Below, piece after piece: positions 1 to 13,200 of a DNA stretch of 64,000 nt. The notes beneath the pieces were generated by a model, which made no database searches, was not told the DNA's origin, and saw only the letters and a program-made list of their open reading frames with translations. A program made the translations under genes and the position numbers. Position 1 is the stretch's first letter, and each line of letters opens with the position of its first letter. The stretch is from Scolanthus callimorphus (Eukaryota; Cnidaria; Anthozoa; Actiniaria; Edwardsiidae), in assembly GCA_033964015.1 (NCBI GenBank), contig CM066925.1:13128204-13192203 (forward strand). The letters run 5' to 3'.

Positions 1-1138
1 AATTGAACGGTTCGGCGGATTTGAGGACCCCTATTCACCCACCCCCCCCCCCCCCCCCCCCCCCCCCCCCTAGAGGGACAAGGAAAAAGAGAAACTGTAA
101 GGAACAGTTATGTTAGCCTCGCACCGATTCAATCAGATTCGTAAAATTTCCAGTCTTTCAAAGTGATCTTTCGCGAATGTTCTTGAACGATATTCAGGGG
201 CGGATCGAGGAATTCCAGAAAGGTTTGGGGGGGGGGGGGGGGGGGGCGGATAGTGAAAATATAAGGACAGTAACTTTATGGGAAATATCACGATATTCAG
301 TGAACATGCTCAACCTTAGTTTTTCAACAGGAATTTTATCAAGGATGCCTATTTTATGACGGCCATGCTCTGGATAGTACAGTCGTAGTATTCTCGCGTA
401 ATAGAGTATAATTAAGCTTTTTCAAGGGATCTTTTCTCTCCCCTTAAATAGAATTCAAGATAGATTGACTAAAATAGATCTAACGCGAAGTTTTTTTTAG
501 AATTTTGCCGCAGCAACTACATTATATATAGGTCCAACTAAACCTGCTTCACCAGATTCCTTGTTTTGACTGTATTTTGGACAAACCTGAGCAAAACGTT
601 ATTTCTCGCAATTCACTAGATCGCTAGTAGTCTCTTTTGAGGCGGAATGTCCTTAAGTTTCGACTGACGGAATATCTCGCGAAACACCGATATATCTGTA
701 AGTTCTTAAATCACTAGGTTGGTTCACATGTGAGTTGTGAACCTCTTTGTCATTTTTTTTCTTCCAATCTTGTGGCTCAAAGAAAGATGCTCTGAAAGAC
801 GATACTAGCCATTAGTAAGATGTTTTGATCAATTATGAATGATTTCCAACAGAGGTGATTAGGAGGAAAAATTTAATTTCATTTGACCATCAATAATTTA
901 TTCCTACTGGAGCATCTAATAGGTTTACAAGGGGGTGACAAGTCGAGGGAAAGGGGGGTGACTTTTACAGATCGTTGATGGAGAATCCGTCAATTTAACT
1001 AGAAGCAAACACGTTTGACTCTAGAGGTTTCCAAACCAAAATTTCGCAAGAATGTATGCCCAGTCTTTGACTGAAAGTTTCTTAAATTTTAAGTTACTTA
1101 AAATCATTTCTCGATTTTCTGTTCTCTTTCTTTTGCAG
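1..1138. other. Intron before BK exon 1 in window
   Basis: Contains a 29-base poly-C run (42-70) and a fragment at 192-265 with a 20-base poly-G run, which resembles the polyG/polyC element seen at 29986, 30228 and 43697. From 266 to 1130 nothing was recognised. Confidence 0.6.
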
Positions 1139-1200
1139 GTTGTAATATCATTTTTATTTAGTATATCCTACGTAGTGCTCTATGCTGTGGAAGCAACATA
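1139..1200 (+). CDS. KCNMA1: BK exon 1 in window: end of S1
   Basis: Follows a pyrimidine-rich tract ending TTTTGCAG and ends at GTAAGT. Phase 0 at entry; the last two bases (ta) start a Tyr codon completed in exon 2. The 20 residues are hydrophobic and match the S1 outer half of Slo1. Confidence 0.88.
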
Positions 1201-4200
1201 GTAAGTATTGCCTCATTCGCCGGGACTTTGCCAATGTCTCAGGCAACACGCGGTTTCTGCGCCGTCAATCAAACCGCGTTAGCCAATCACTAGTGCAGTG
1301 GATCTGATTGGCTAGAAAACCATTATCTTTTTCTTTAAAATACGTTTGGAGAACAGCAACCGACCAATGAACAGCTTAGAGCAGATTTCGTATCACTATG
1401 AAAAGTGCCGCCGCTAGTGCAGTGGATCTGATTGGCTAGAAAACCGCTAATTTTCTCTTTAAAATACGCTTGGAGAACAGCAACCGACCAATGAACAGCT
1501 TAGAGCAGATTTCGTATCACTATGAAAAGTGCCGCCGCTAGTGCAGTGGATCTGATTGGCTAGAAAACCGCTAATTTTCTCTTTAAAATACGCTTGGAGA
1601 ACAGGAACCGACCAATGAACAGCTTAGAGCAGATTTCGTATCACTATGAAAAGTGCCGCCGCTAGTGCAGTGGATCTGATTGGCTAGAAAACCGCTAATT
1701 TTCTCTTTAAAATACGCTTGGAGAACAGCAACCGACCAATGAACAGCTAAGAGCAGATTTCGTATCACTACGAAACGTGCAGCACGGAACCTGGCCTGTA
1801 GATACGGAACGAAATCGCCACAACGCCACAACTTCGCGGCATTTTTCACAGTCATGCGAAATCTGCTCTACTTCATCCGAGTGCTGAAACATGCTTGACA
1901 TGTAAACATGTTATGAACCGTGTAGACTGTGAGCGCACTATAAGAACATGGGCGTGTAAAGATTGGTCGTTGTCATCTCCCTGGATATAGTCTAGTCGCC
2001 AGAGGGGGTTCACGTGCACTCCCCGGAACATTTATGGGGACATATATTTTTAGAACCCTTAGGGTGTCTAGAATCTGGTTTGAGGTGTCCCCAGCCCGAA
2101 AAAGTGTCCCACTGCCACTTTTTGGGCCGGTTTTTGTTTTTTAATTATATTCTTTTGTTATTTAATGAGATTCAATGAGCCAATTTTATAGATTGTAGCA
2201 CTGTACAAAAAAGCTCTTTAAATTCTAAAACTATACTTTTACGATCTTGGGAATACTCTGATCACATGTAGACTAGTTAAAATGCTGTCTCAGCCTTTTC
2301 CCGTCACATACGCATATCGTTTTGGTATTTCCTAATAGAAATACAAAGGCTGACAGTCTTAGAAAATATCTATCAGTTATGAACAAAACATGTATAAAAC
2401 GGGCATTTAAATTGTACATATGTGTTCAGTCTATTATGACACTATAATGGCATAAGTGGTAAGAGTGGAATGCTTTTCCGAACAGTGCTACAGTCTATAA
2501 AATTGCCTCATTGAATATCATTAAATAACAAAAGAATATAATTAAAAACAAAAACCGGCCCAAAAAGTGGCAGTGGGACACTTTTTCGGGCTGGGGACAC
2601 CTCAAACCAGATTCTAGACACCCTAAGGGTTCTAAAAATATATGTCCCCATAAATGTTCCGGGGGTGCACGTGAACCCCCTCTGGCGACTAGACTAATAA
2701 AGTCAAACGACGCTTTTGTAATGGACGATTTCAGCTATAATCACGCGCGCTCTTCTCTATTCAGAAATGCCCAAGCCAAGATGTCCCACATCTACCGACA
2801 TGCAGCGCGCGCGTGCGTTATAGCTGGAATCGTCCATTAATATGAATAATGTGTAATAATTTTGTTCCCTTATTTGTTTACAGTCCGGTGGAGCACTGCC
2901 TGGATCTGAATGAACAAATACTTTGGTTGTTCGAAATAGGATTGAATGCATTTTTCATATTACATTTTATACTTAGAGTAAGTATGGTAATAATTCTTTC
3001 TTTGCTCCTTTTCTGGTGTGACCAGTTTTACGGGAAAACTAGGAGGTCTGCGGGGACGTGAACATGGACAAAAACAGCAAAAGGTTGAGATTTATGTTAA
3101 GCGCCGTGGAGAAATGGCGTTGTGCTCTTTTGTTTGCTTGCTCTACCGCTCTCTAGTAAATGTATGATTACGTTCTTAAAGGGAGGCTGCCACGCAACTG
3201 CGCAGCTGTTTTGCGCATCTCAAAACATAGAAGTGTCTCGCTATTTCTCGATCCATCCGACCAAATGTTTACGTTTTACATATTCTTTAATATTTTTCTG
3301 ATAGGATGGTCTGAATAGTTTTGCTCAGTGATCGTTCCTGGAGTATGCGCGTATCGTGACAGCCTCCCTTTAACTTGCCCATGAACGTTGCTATCATATA
3401 ACAAAGAGCGCATTTGTGGGTCCATTATTGCCAAGTATTTAGTGTGGATGAATATGGACAATTGTATCAGGTTGATCTCCTGGTAGTACAATGGCCCGCC
3501 AACAATTTTGAATTCCAAGCTTTAAAGGGAGGCTGTCACGATACGCGCATGCTCCAGGATTCAGGAACGATCACTGAGCAAAACTATTTAGACCATCCTA
3601 TCAGAAAACTATTGAAGAATATGTAAAACGTAAACATTTGGACGGATGGATCGAGAAATAGTGAGATTAAAACGGATTGTTTTCGTGGTTTTCAGCCTTC
3701 GCTGTCCATCGTTACGGGACGATACTTCTTTGTTTTGAGATGCGCAGAACAGCTGCGCAGTTGCGTGACAGCCTCCCTGTAAAGGCTGGTTCTCAATGGA
3801 ACGCAAGCGCAAGGATATCAAACTCATATCCGTCCCTTATGTGGTTCACACTGGAACGCAAGCGCAAGGATATCAAACTCATACAATCCCCTTATGTGGT
3901 TCACACTGGAACGCAAGCGCAAGGATATCAAACTCATATCCGTCCCTTATGTGGTTCACACTGGAACGCAAGCGCAAGGATATCAAACTCATATCCGTCC
4001 CTTATGTGGTTCACACTGGAACGCAAGCGCAAGGATATCAAACTCATACAATCCCCTTATGTGGTTCACACTGGAACGCAAGCGCAAGGATATCAAACTC
4101 ATATCCGTCCCTTATGTGGTTCACACTAGAACGCAAGCGCAAGGATATCAAACTCATATCTGTCCCTTATGTGGTTCACACTAGAACGCAAGCGCAAGGA

Positions 4201-7200
4201 TATCAAACTCATATCTGTCCCTTATGTGGTTCACACTAGAACGCAAGCGCAAGGATATCAAACTCATATCTGTCCCTTATGTGGTTCACACTAGAACGCA
4301 AGCGCAAGGATATCAAACTCATATCTGTCCCTTATGTGGTTCACACTAGAACGCAAGCGCAAGGATATCAAACTCATATCTGTCCCTTATGTGGTTCACA
4401 CTAGAACGCAAGCGCAAGGATATCAAACTCATATCTGTCCCTTATGTGGTTCACACTAGAACGCAAGCGCAAGGATATCAACTTCATACAATTCCCTTTT
4501 GTGGTTCACATCAGGGGCGTAGCCAGGGGGGGTTCCAGGGTTCCGGAACCCCCCTCTCCCGCAGCGGAACCCCTCCTCGCCTCTGTTCTGGACCGACTTA
4601 CTACTAAAATTGTAAATATTTAATAGACAACAAATAAAAGCTCCAATAAAATGTAGCAAATTTCTTCAAACGCTAGTTTTTCCCCGAGATCTATGTGGAG
4701 TTTTTATTTTTTGAATTTTGGAACCCCCCCCCTCTCATAAATGCCGGCTACGCCCCTGCGCATGATAACGGAAGCGTAGACGCAAGCGCAAGAAAATCGA
4801 GACGTTGTATTTTCTTGCGCCTACACGCTATGATTCACACTTGCGCTTGCGTTCCTGTGAGAACCAGCCTTTAAAGATCACAACACGCCAACTGAAGAGT
4901 AGACTATCATTGCCATTATACGAGACCAAAATTGAACATCGCCTACTCTCGCAGTCACACAACTCGACTACATTTAAGGTGGATCGACCCAGTAATTTTG
5001 TACCCATGCCAACCAATTTTGAACCTCTCATACAAAAGCAGGTTGATTTCTATCGCGCAGCCAATATAACACACATACTACCCATAGACTGAAATACATG
5101 TCAGTACAAAATTTGGGGAGATCAGAGTTAGTATCACGCGACAATTGGGCCACGCCTATTTCCACTCTCACACCAGTTTCAGGCTGTAACGACATTTTTT
5201 CGAAAAATGCTCTACGGTACCTCGAGATTGACTGATTGCCTACCTGTAACCGAAGTTTGACTAAATTCTACAAGACCGATCTGAAGATATTTTAGGATTT
5301 ATAAATCAGGGCTATAATTTATGTAAAATCCAGTGTTATGAATTAACATGACAGAGTTTGGTACTTCATGGTTATAAATTGAAAGTTTTATATAGCCCAA
5401 TCTATTTGTAACTGTTCAAGGAAGGTCATGCTTTTGATTAAAATTTAATATTATTTTGCGATTTCGAAAAATATAGAAATGTACGTATCAACATAATTCC
5501 TCCACGAATCGGCTCAGCGCGAAATTTGGGCCTACTTTCACGAAATTTGGACTGATTTAAAAAGTCGTAGTTTTTTTCGCTCCAAAATTTTGGACGACTC
5601 CAATCGATCAATGTAAAGTTTATCTCCGCCGTTTCATATCAATTGAAATGTTCTATGGGCATCAACTGTGGACGCAAAGATCAGTAAATATTGGATGGAT
5701 TCGTGTAGTTTCCGCTCAGGGACTTGCTTTTGTTCTTCCAATGCGGCACACGTTAATATTCGCGGTTGACTGCTCTCCGAATCGTCCCCGACATATGGTA
5801 ATTAAATGCATAACAAAAGACCAAAGAACCTCAGAAAATTATCATACATCGGAGACAAGCCAAGCAAGGACAAGCCCAGCAAGGACAAGCCCACGTTCTC
5901 TCCATTGGAATTCGATTTTGTGCCGAATGGGTAACAAAAGCAAATCCCAGAAGAGAAACTATAGAAATTAATCCAATATTTACCGATCTTTGCGTCCCCA
6001 GTTGACAGTCTTAGAGGATTTCAATTGCTATGAAACGTTGGAGACAAACTTTACATTGATCGATTGGAGTCGTCCAAAATATTGGAGCGAAAAAAACTAC
6101 GATTTTTTAAATCAGACCAAATTTCGTGGAAGTAGGCCCAAAGTTCGCGTTGGCCCGATGCGTGGAGGAATTATGTTGATGCGTACATTTCTATATTTTT
6201 CGAAATCGCAAAATATATTTATTTTTATCACATGGCCTTCCTTGAACAATTACAAATTAGATTTGGCTATAAAAGCCTGCAATTCATAACCATGAAGTAC
6301 CAAACTCTGACATATTTATTCACTTCACTTAATTTTACATAAATTATAGCCATTATTTATAAATCCTAAAATATCTTCAAATCGGTCTTGTAGAATTTAA
6401 TCAAACTTCGGTTACACGGAGGCACTACTCCATCTCGAGGTACCGTAGAGCATTTTTCGAAAAAATGTCGTTACAGCTTGAAACTGGGCTGAGAGTAGAA
6501 ATAGGCGTAGCCCGATTGTCACGTGATACTAACTCCGATCTCCCCAACTTTTGTATTGACAAGTATTTCAGTCTATTGGTAGCATATGTGTTATATTGGC
6601 TGCGCGATAGAAATCAACCTGTTTTAATATGAGAGGTTCATAATTGGTTGGCATGGGTGCAAAATTACTGGGTCGATCCACCTTAAACGTCAGTTTGGGG
6701 GAATCTTTAATCGACCACAGAGACTAATTTTCGCGGTCATTCAAACTAATGGGCGGGGATAAAAATTGTAGCAGATGGTGTGTTTGGCCAGGAGAAGTAA
6801 TGGTATATCCAATTGTGGAAATGAGTAGTCTTGTTGAGACAAAGTAATTTGAGTGAAATTGAAAGCAAACTGTATTCAGAGTTTTCACTTAATTTTCGCA
6901 CTGCAACAGATCGCTCTCGTCATTCAATAAAACTTCTTTATTTCTGTCTTTCCTTTTTTTTTTTTACAAAATAATGTCCGTCATATCAATTTGATTTTTG
7001 TTTTTGCTTTCAGTTCTTAGCTGCAATGACAAAGTATTATTCTGGTGCGAGCCGCTCAGCTTAGTAGATTTTTTCACAATTCCACAAGTATTTGTGTCCC
7101 TTATTATCCGGCAAAACTGGATAGGTAAGTCTAGCTACATTGATCATGAAGATAAACATACAGTGGAACCTCGATATAACGATACAGTAAAAACCCGCAT

Positions 7201-10200
7201 AAAAGAACAGGTGTTTTGGGGATTCAGGCTGATTTTGTTCTTGTACATTGGGTGTTTTCTGCAAAATCAGCCTGAAAATGTTCTTATGGTGTTCTTAAAA
7301 TTGTTTCTGCATACACTACCAACAGTCAAATAAAGAATGTCAAGTCTAAAAACAATTGCTAAATGCACACTGGAATTCACCATACAGTATAGGTACCTGT
7401 TGTAGAACTCTGTGTGCAATGGTCTAGCACATTATATTGATCTACTCAGTACTCTACCACAGTGGGTTACTGTACTCAAACCCAAATGGCAGCTATTTAT
7501 TTTATACAAGAACATTTTTCATTTTTCAGGCTGCATGTGTTCTTATGTCTAAGGTACCTTTTTGACCAAATTTCAGCCTGAGTGTTCTTAATCCACTTGT
7601 TCTTTTATGCGGGTTTTTACTGTATGGCAAGGGGACAGAAAAAGTGCATCGTTATATCGAGATATCGTTATAAAGAAACTCTCGATACTTTATATATGAG
7701 ATTTTCCCCCATATATTTTACTGTAATTTTGCCGGGATTTAGAGTGCTGATGTTACACCGAGAATATCGTTATACCGAGGTTTCACTGTATAACTTTTAT
7801 GTTTCTGTCATGAGCTCACGTGGCATGACGTCCGCCATTTTGTTGGCCAGAAAAATAACTAGTCAGGGGAAGCATCCATTCTGCAGGATCCATTCAATAC
7901 ATTGTTCTTCAATTTGGCTAACAGAGCATAAAGAGCATGACATTTTCTTTTTTGAGGCTATAGACCCACGTTAATATGGCTTAATAATATATTGGAGTTA
8001 TCAGCTGCAAAGTTGGAAAGAATTACTCCAAAACTGGCTGAGTTATGAATTTTCAAAACTTAGTTTTCTGGCCTTTTTTTTTTTTTTTACAAAGAAATGT
8101 ATGGAGTAAAACATCGAAACGAGTACCCTGCTAGCAGAGGCTTTTCCACTGTATCTCTTTTACGTTGACCTAATTTATTCGCGATTCGGTGGTGCGCGTT
8201 GTTTTTGTTGTTATTCTGCTCCGAGGAAACAAACCAAGCTACGCGAAACACACAGAGACGCGAATGACTACGACATAATGAAAGACTCACAGGAGAAAGC
8301 TCTGCTAGCAGGGTACAAAACATGATTCCACCAACATTTGCTAACACCAAATTTTGCATTTTTACTAATACGAATGTGCTGAATTGAATACTGGACTTCG
8401 TTTCCTGATAACTATAAGATATCATTAAACCATATAAACGGGATATGGGTCTATTCGAAGCTGTTTGAATTTTTTAAAGATACATAGAACAAAGCCAAGA
8501 ACCGAGACCAGCTTACAGTTTTAGATAAAACTAAGAACATTGTAACTGACAAGTGTTTGTCTTTCTCTTTATAGGTCTGCGTTTTCTTCGAGCAATGCAA
8601 TTAATCAAATTAGCAGATATTTTACAATTTGTAGGAATTATTCAATCTAGGTAAGTAGGCCATCCCTTTCAACTTTTCTTTCTTCCCTTTTGGAAGTCAA
8701 CAAATTCATGTTCTTGATTATTATGGAAGTTGGTAGACATTGCTACCTCTCAGTTAGCGCTCAGCCTGGATCCTTCATATGGTACACCACAGTGTCCTTC
8801 TGTATATCTTTGTTCTATAAGACATGGAGATATTTATACGGAGGACACTATAGTGTATCATACATGGAGGATCTACCTAGCTGAGTTGGTAGAGCGCTGG
8901 TCAGACGTGCAGGAGGTCGTGGGCTCACCTCTGCTGCTGGACCCACACTCCTACACTTTTGTTCTAACATTTGCAAATGGTTATACCTTCGCGTCTTCTC
9001 GGATAAGGACGTTAAACCGTAGGCCCCTTCTCCAACATTCGCTACCCTATCGGAACCAGAGGGACGTTATAAAGACCCACGGGGAGGTCGGAAGTTGCCC
9101 ATCCTCAGTGCAGGGCCCACGACTTACTAACCCACTACACTGACCAGGGAACCTCGTATTTGGAGCCTCGCTCTGTGCAGGATTTCCAGGCCTCGGGAAA
9201 ATGTGTGTAAATAAATAATTAAGTAAATTTTCTGCTATTGGACTAACATATAGGACTACTTCTTTGATGTGCTTATATTTATAGTTCTGCAAGTGTTCTT
9301 GCCAAGATGTTAGGGAATATATTAGCGTTGCTGTTCGCGTTTGGCGGCATGGTTCATTTGGTAAGAATCTCGTTAAAGAAAAATGTAGAGAAACAACTTT
9401 TGGCCTTTAAAGGGGCTCTCGCACGCTTAATATTCGTCCACCGTGGACATAAAATAAGTAAAATTGTAACCGTGAAAACACATGCACATTTACCCGTAGC
9501 AATCAAAATAATCCTCCAGATTAATAGAAAAACCTTTCAAGTGTTGGGCAAATGCAATTCTAGGTTGTTTTGACCTGTTATCAAAAGGATGGAATTGGAT
9601 TGCGATTGGAGCTATTTTCTTGTCAGAGAAGAAGCCAGCAAGCGTGCGAGAGCCCCTTTAATTGGAGCTTATGTACATGGTAAAACTGTTAAGAAGCAAT
9701 GTCTCTACTGATAACCTAGGAACCTCTCATAATCCCTCTGTTATATCAGTTTATTTTCAAATAACTTCTTATGAACACATAATATAGTAAAGAGTCCTTA
9801 TTAAAGTCAATTTGTAATAGTGAAAACAACTAACAAACCTGAGGTCGGCGGTGCATTCGTTACGCCGTTTCTCTATCAAGGCTCCAGGTGAAATCAAAGC
9901 TAAAAGCAAGTACTCGGAACAGAGAAAAGCGATACAGCTGGGCGATCCTAGATGCAAACTCGCTACCGTATGCACTGTAATACGCCACTAACACACTGCG
10001 CCACCTAACTGTACCTAAATTATAAGTGCGACGAGTTCCATTTCCAAGTTTTGTATTAAAAATGGCTGAATGAAGAGATGTCATTTGGAGTTCCAAGTGC
10101 GCCAGCCACATTTAAGCGAATTTGTTAAACATGTGGGATTAGGGAATTTGGGGGATTTCAGATATGGTAAATACAATGAAATTCTCTATGTAGATCTGCC

Positions 10201-13200
10201 TTTTCAAGTAGCTTTAGGTAAAGACTATTGGAATTGTACTTTGCATTTAAATTTTCATTTTCTTTAACAGCTCGAGAATACGGGAGATCCTTGGGATTTC
10301 AAGCATCGCCAGGACTGGAATTACTTTGAGTGTATTTATTTATTAGTGGTAAGTTTTCTGTGATTATTTTAGATTTTCACTTGAGCGAGCTGCATGTCTC
10401 TGTGATAATCTGCATGTAGCATCGAAACAATTTATGCTTAAAGGGAGCCTGTCATGATACGCGCATGCTCCAGGAGCGATCACTGAGTTATCAGCAAAAC
10501 TAACAAGACCATCCTACCAGATAACATGTAAAGCTAAAAAGCAAGGTCGGATGGATTGAGAAGTAGCGAGATTATATACGATTTGTTTTCGAGGTTTTTA
10601 GCCTTCGCTGGCCATCGTTACGGGACGATACTTCTTCGATTTGAGAGATGCGCAGAACAGCTGCGCAGTTGCGTCGACAGGCTCCCTTTAAAGAGCCTGT
10701 GTCAGCCACTCCTTTGTTATTGTTTTCGTTTGATATTAGAAGACGAATTACGTGTAGAAATTTCTTAATAAACATCTAAAAACAAAGTTTCAGATTTGAT
10801 TTACCGAATTCAATCGAGAAAATTGCTCTGTATTCTCTAAATCAGCCGATGGAAATGTATGCTTTCTCCGACTTGGTATGTTGCTATGCTGTCAAAATGG
10901 CGGCTGACACAGGCTCTTTAAAGTACCTCGTATTGTACCAGTGGCTATTGCACTAAATGAGCTACCCAAGGCAATGTCTTACCCTATCCATTTCTTGCTT
11001 TATCCATTTGCCCTCGCTTTTTCAAGCTTCTAATTAAAAAAAATATGCTAAACCTTTTGCCATGCGTTGACCTCATTTAATAACCTCCTTAGTTTGTGTA
11101 TTTGACATTGAACGGGGCTTCAACGAAAAAAAACTTGCCAGAACCAGAAGCCTTGTAGGGCTTAACCATTTTAAAGTAAAAGGCAAATCACTCGGCACTC
11201 ACAATATCATTTTATTACGAATATTCCCACTGTTCGTGATGGTATATATTGCCTTTAACAGATGGTAGCAAGACGCTTAGCGTTTGCTTGTAGCGGCTAA
11301 TTTTCTTCTGTTTCTAAAACGTTAAAGCTTTCTGGAGTAGCAGAGCCTTAGAAAAGTAATTGCGCGGCACCCATTATGATGTTTGACGTGGATATTAACG
11401 TTCAAAAAATCCAATCCTGCTGGGAAGCATTTCAAGTCAGAAGTTATTGGAAATATGAAAAAAAACAATTGCTTGCTATATATAGCTGCTAATCTTTTTT
11501 CACAGAAGTAAACTCATAAAGAGATTGATAAAGAAGATCGAAACTTGAGTGAAAACTATTTATCTCTAAGCAAACATATGAAGGATATATTGAGCATCTG
11601 TTTGAGCGGCTTCAACGCGAAATCGGAAGGGTCATTTTATTTTCAACAAGTCCAGGCGACGTGGCTAAGATTCTCTCTTCCTCGAGAAGTGTCAATTTGG
11701 GCGGCCTTTTGTCTGTGTTGTGAATCGGATCTCCTAGTTATGGTAATTGTTCGTTATAGCTGATACACCTCTTCAAAACTGCAATCGGAACAATTGAATT
11801 CCGTCGAATGCAAGCTAGTTGGAAAGAAATTGGCAGGGAAGTTTGAGCCTAAATCATGATCCCACACAAGGATCTTTGCGTGCGAGATTGTCACTATAGC
11901 TAATTGCAAAACATTTTTCAAAAATTAAATTTCCGCTAGGAGTATACATTCTGCCACCATGCTCTGATAACACTGTAGGTTATAAAAATTATTCCCCCCA
12001 TCACAAAAATCTATAGGCTATGGAGATTATTCACCCAATACATATTTAATATCTATCTTTGTTGTACAAGTCACAAGTCAATCTCGACTGCTATGGAGAT
12101 TTATTCACCCATTATTTATCTAATATCTATCTTTGTACAGGTGACTATCTCGACAGTAGGCTATGGAGATTATTCACCCGGCACATATCTGGGCAGGATT
12201 GTCATGATGATCTTCATTCTTATTGGGCTGGTAAGCAATGCCTTTTTTCAGTATCATCGTCGTCAACAGCACCTGATTTTTCATCTTTCTTTCTTTCCAG
12301 GGTATATTTGCGACGAACCTTACGTATTTTATGGAATTTTTCGCGTCTCACACAGTATACCATGGCAGCTACAAACTGTCAGAGGGAAGAAAGTAAGTAG
12401 GCATTATAAAGAGTCTGTGTAAGCCGCCATTTTGACAGCATAGCAACATACCAAGTCGGAGAAAGCAACCATTTCTATCGGCTGATTTAGAGAATATAGA
12501 GCAGTTTTCTCGATTGAATTCCATGGTAAATCAAATCTGAAATTTTGTTTTTAGATTTTATCAAAGACACAGTGTCCTCTATGATAATGAGGTAACGGTA
12601 AAAATAGTGAACTCAATCCATTAAAATCTCGGGGAATTTCGATCCATCCTTTGATCTAATACTGCTTTATGTGATAGGAAGTCATAGAACAACAAACTAA
12701 TGGTGTTATTTTGAAAGTTTCTTACCGTATTAGATAAACACAACAAACCAATCATAACATTGTCACACTCATCGGATACAGGGTCTTTAAGAGATTTCTA
12801 TACGTAATTTGCCTTCTAATATCGAACGAAAAATGACAATAACAAAGTAGTGGCTGACACAGGCTTCCCATACTGCTGTTATCTTATCTAGTGACTTTCT
12901 TCGTGATGATACTGAAAATTTCGTTTTTGTTTTAGGCATATCATCCTGTGTGGATATATAACTCACGAGACTATAGATAACTTCCTCAGGGATTTCTTGC
13001 ACAAAGATCGGTCGGACGTGAATGTCAACGTGGTCATCTTAGGCAGGTTCGTGTAATATTTTGATCAGAGGAAAACAGCAAGATATGAACAGGAAAGACG
13101 AGGCTATTTAACAATAATTCCTCGTGCCCGAATGGCCTCTGAGTCAATAGCCCATGAGGCCGAATGTTTTAGTCAAATCACAATTTGCATAGCCAAATAC

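Larger units (their letters stand above)
3779..4874. mobile_element. TTAA-type element with internal 55-bp array
   Basis: Terminal repeats AAAGGCTGGTTCTCA and TGAGAACCAGCCTTT, the right one followed by TTAA. The interior is mostly a tandem array built from the subterminal AACGCAAGCGCAAGG sequence. Another element is nested at 4512-4758. A related fragment lies at 54118-54215. Confidence 0.8.

Noticed and set aside
42..70. Poly-C and poly-G runs as functional sites
   Set aside because: They recur inside one MITE family (29986, 30228, 43697) and are prone to length error.
2978..2986. Alternative exon 2 donor at 2981 (AA|GTATGG) to fix the exon 3 frame
   Set aside because: It would keep phase but adds a residue and uses a much weaker donor, and the entry-frame FLAA matches the family exactly, so a missing base in exon 3 is the simpler reading.
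3797..4500. CRISPR-like regular spacing
   Set aside because: Units are identical throughout without variable spacers, and the DNA is eukaryotic.
3677..4607. Long overlapping + ORFs of 96-150 codons
   Set aside because: Translations of the 55-bp array in several frames; no start, domain or codon signal.
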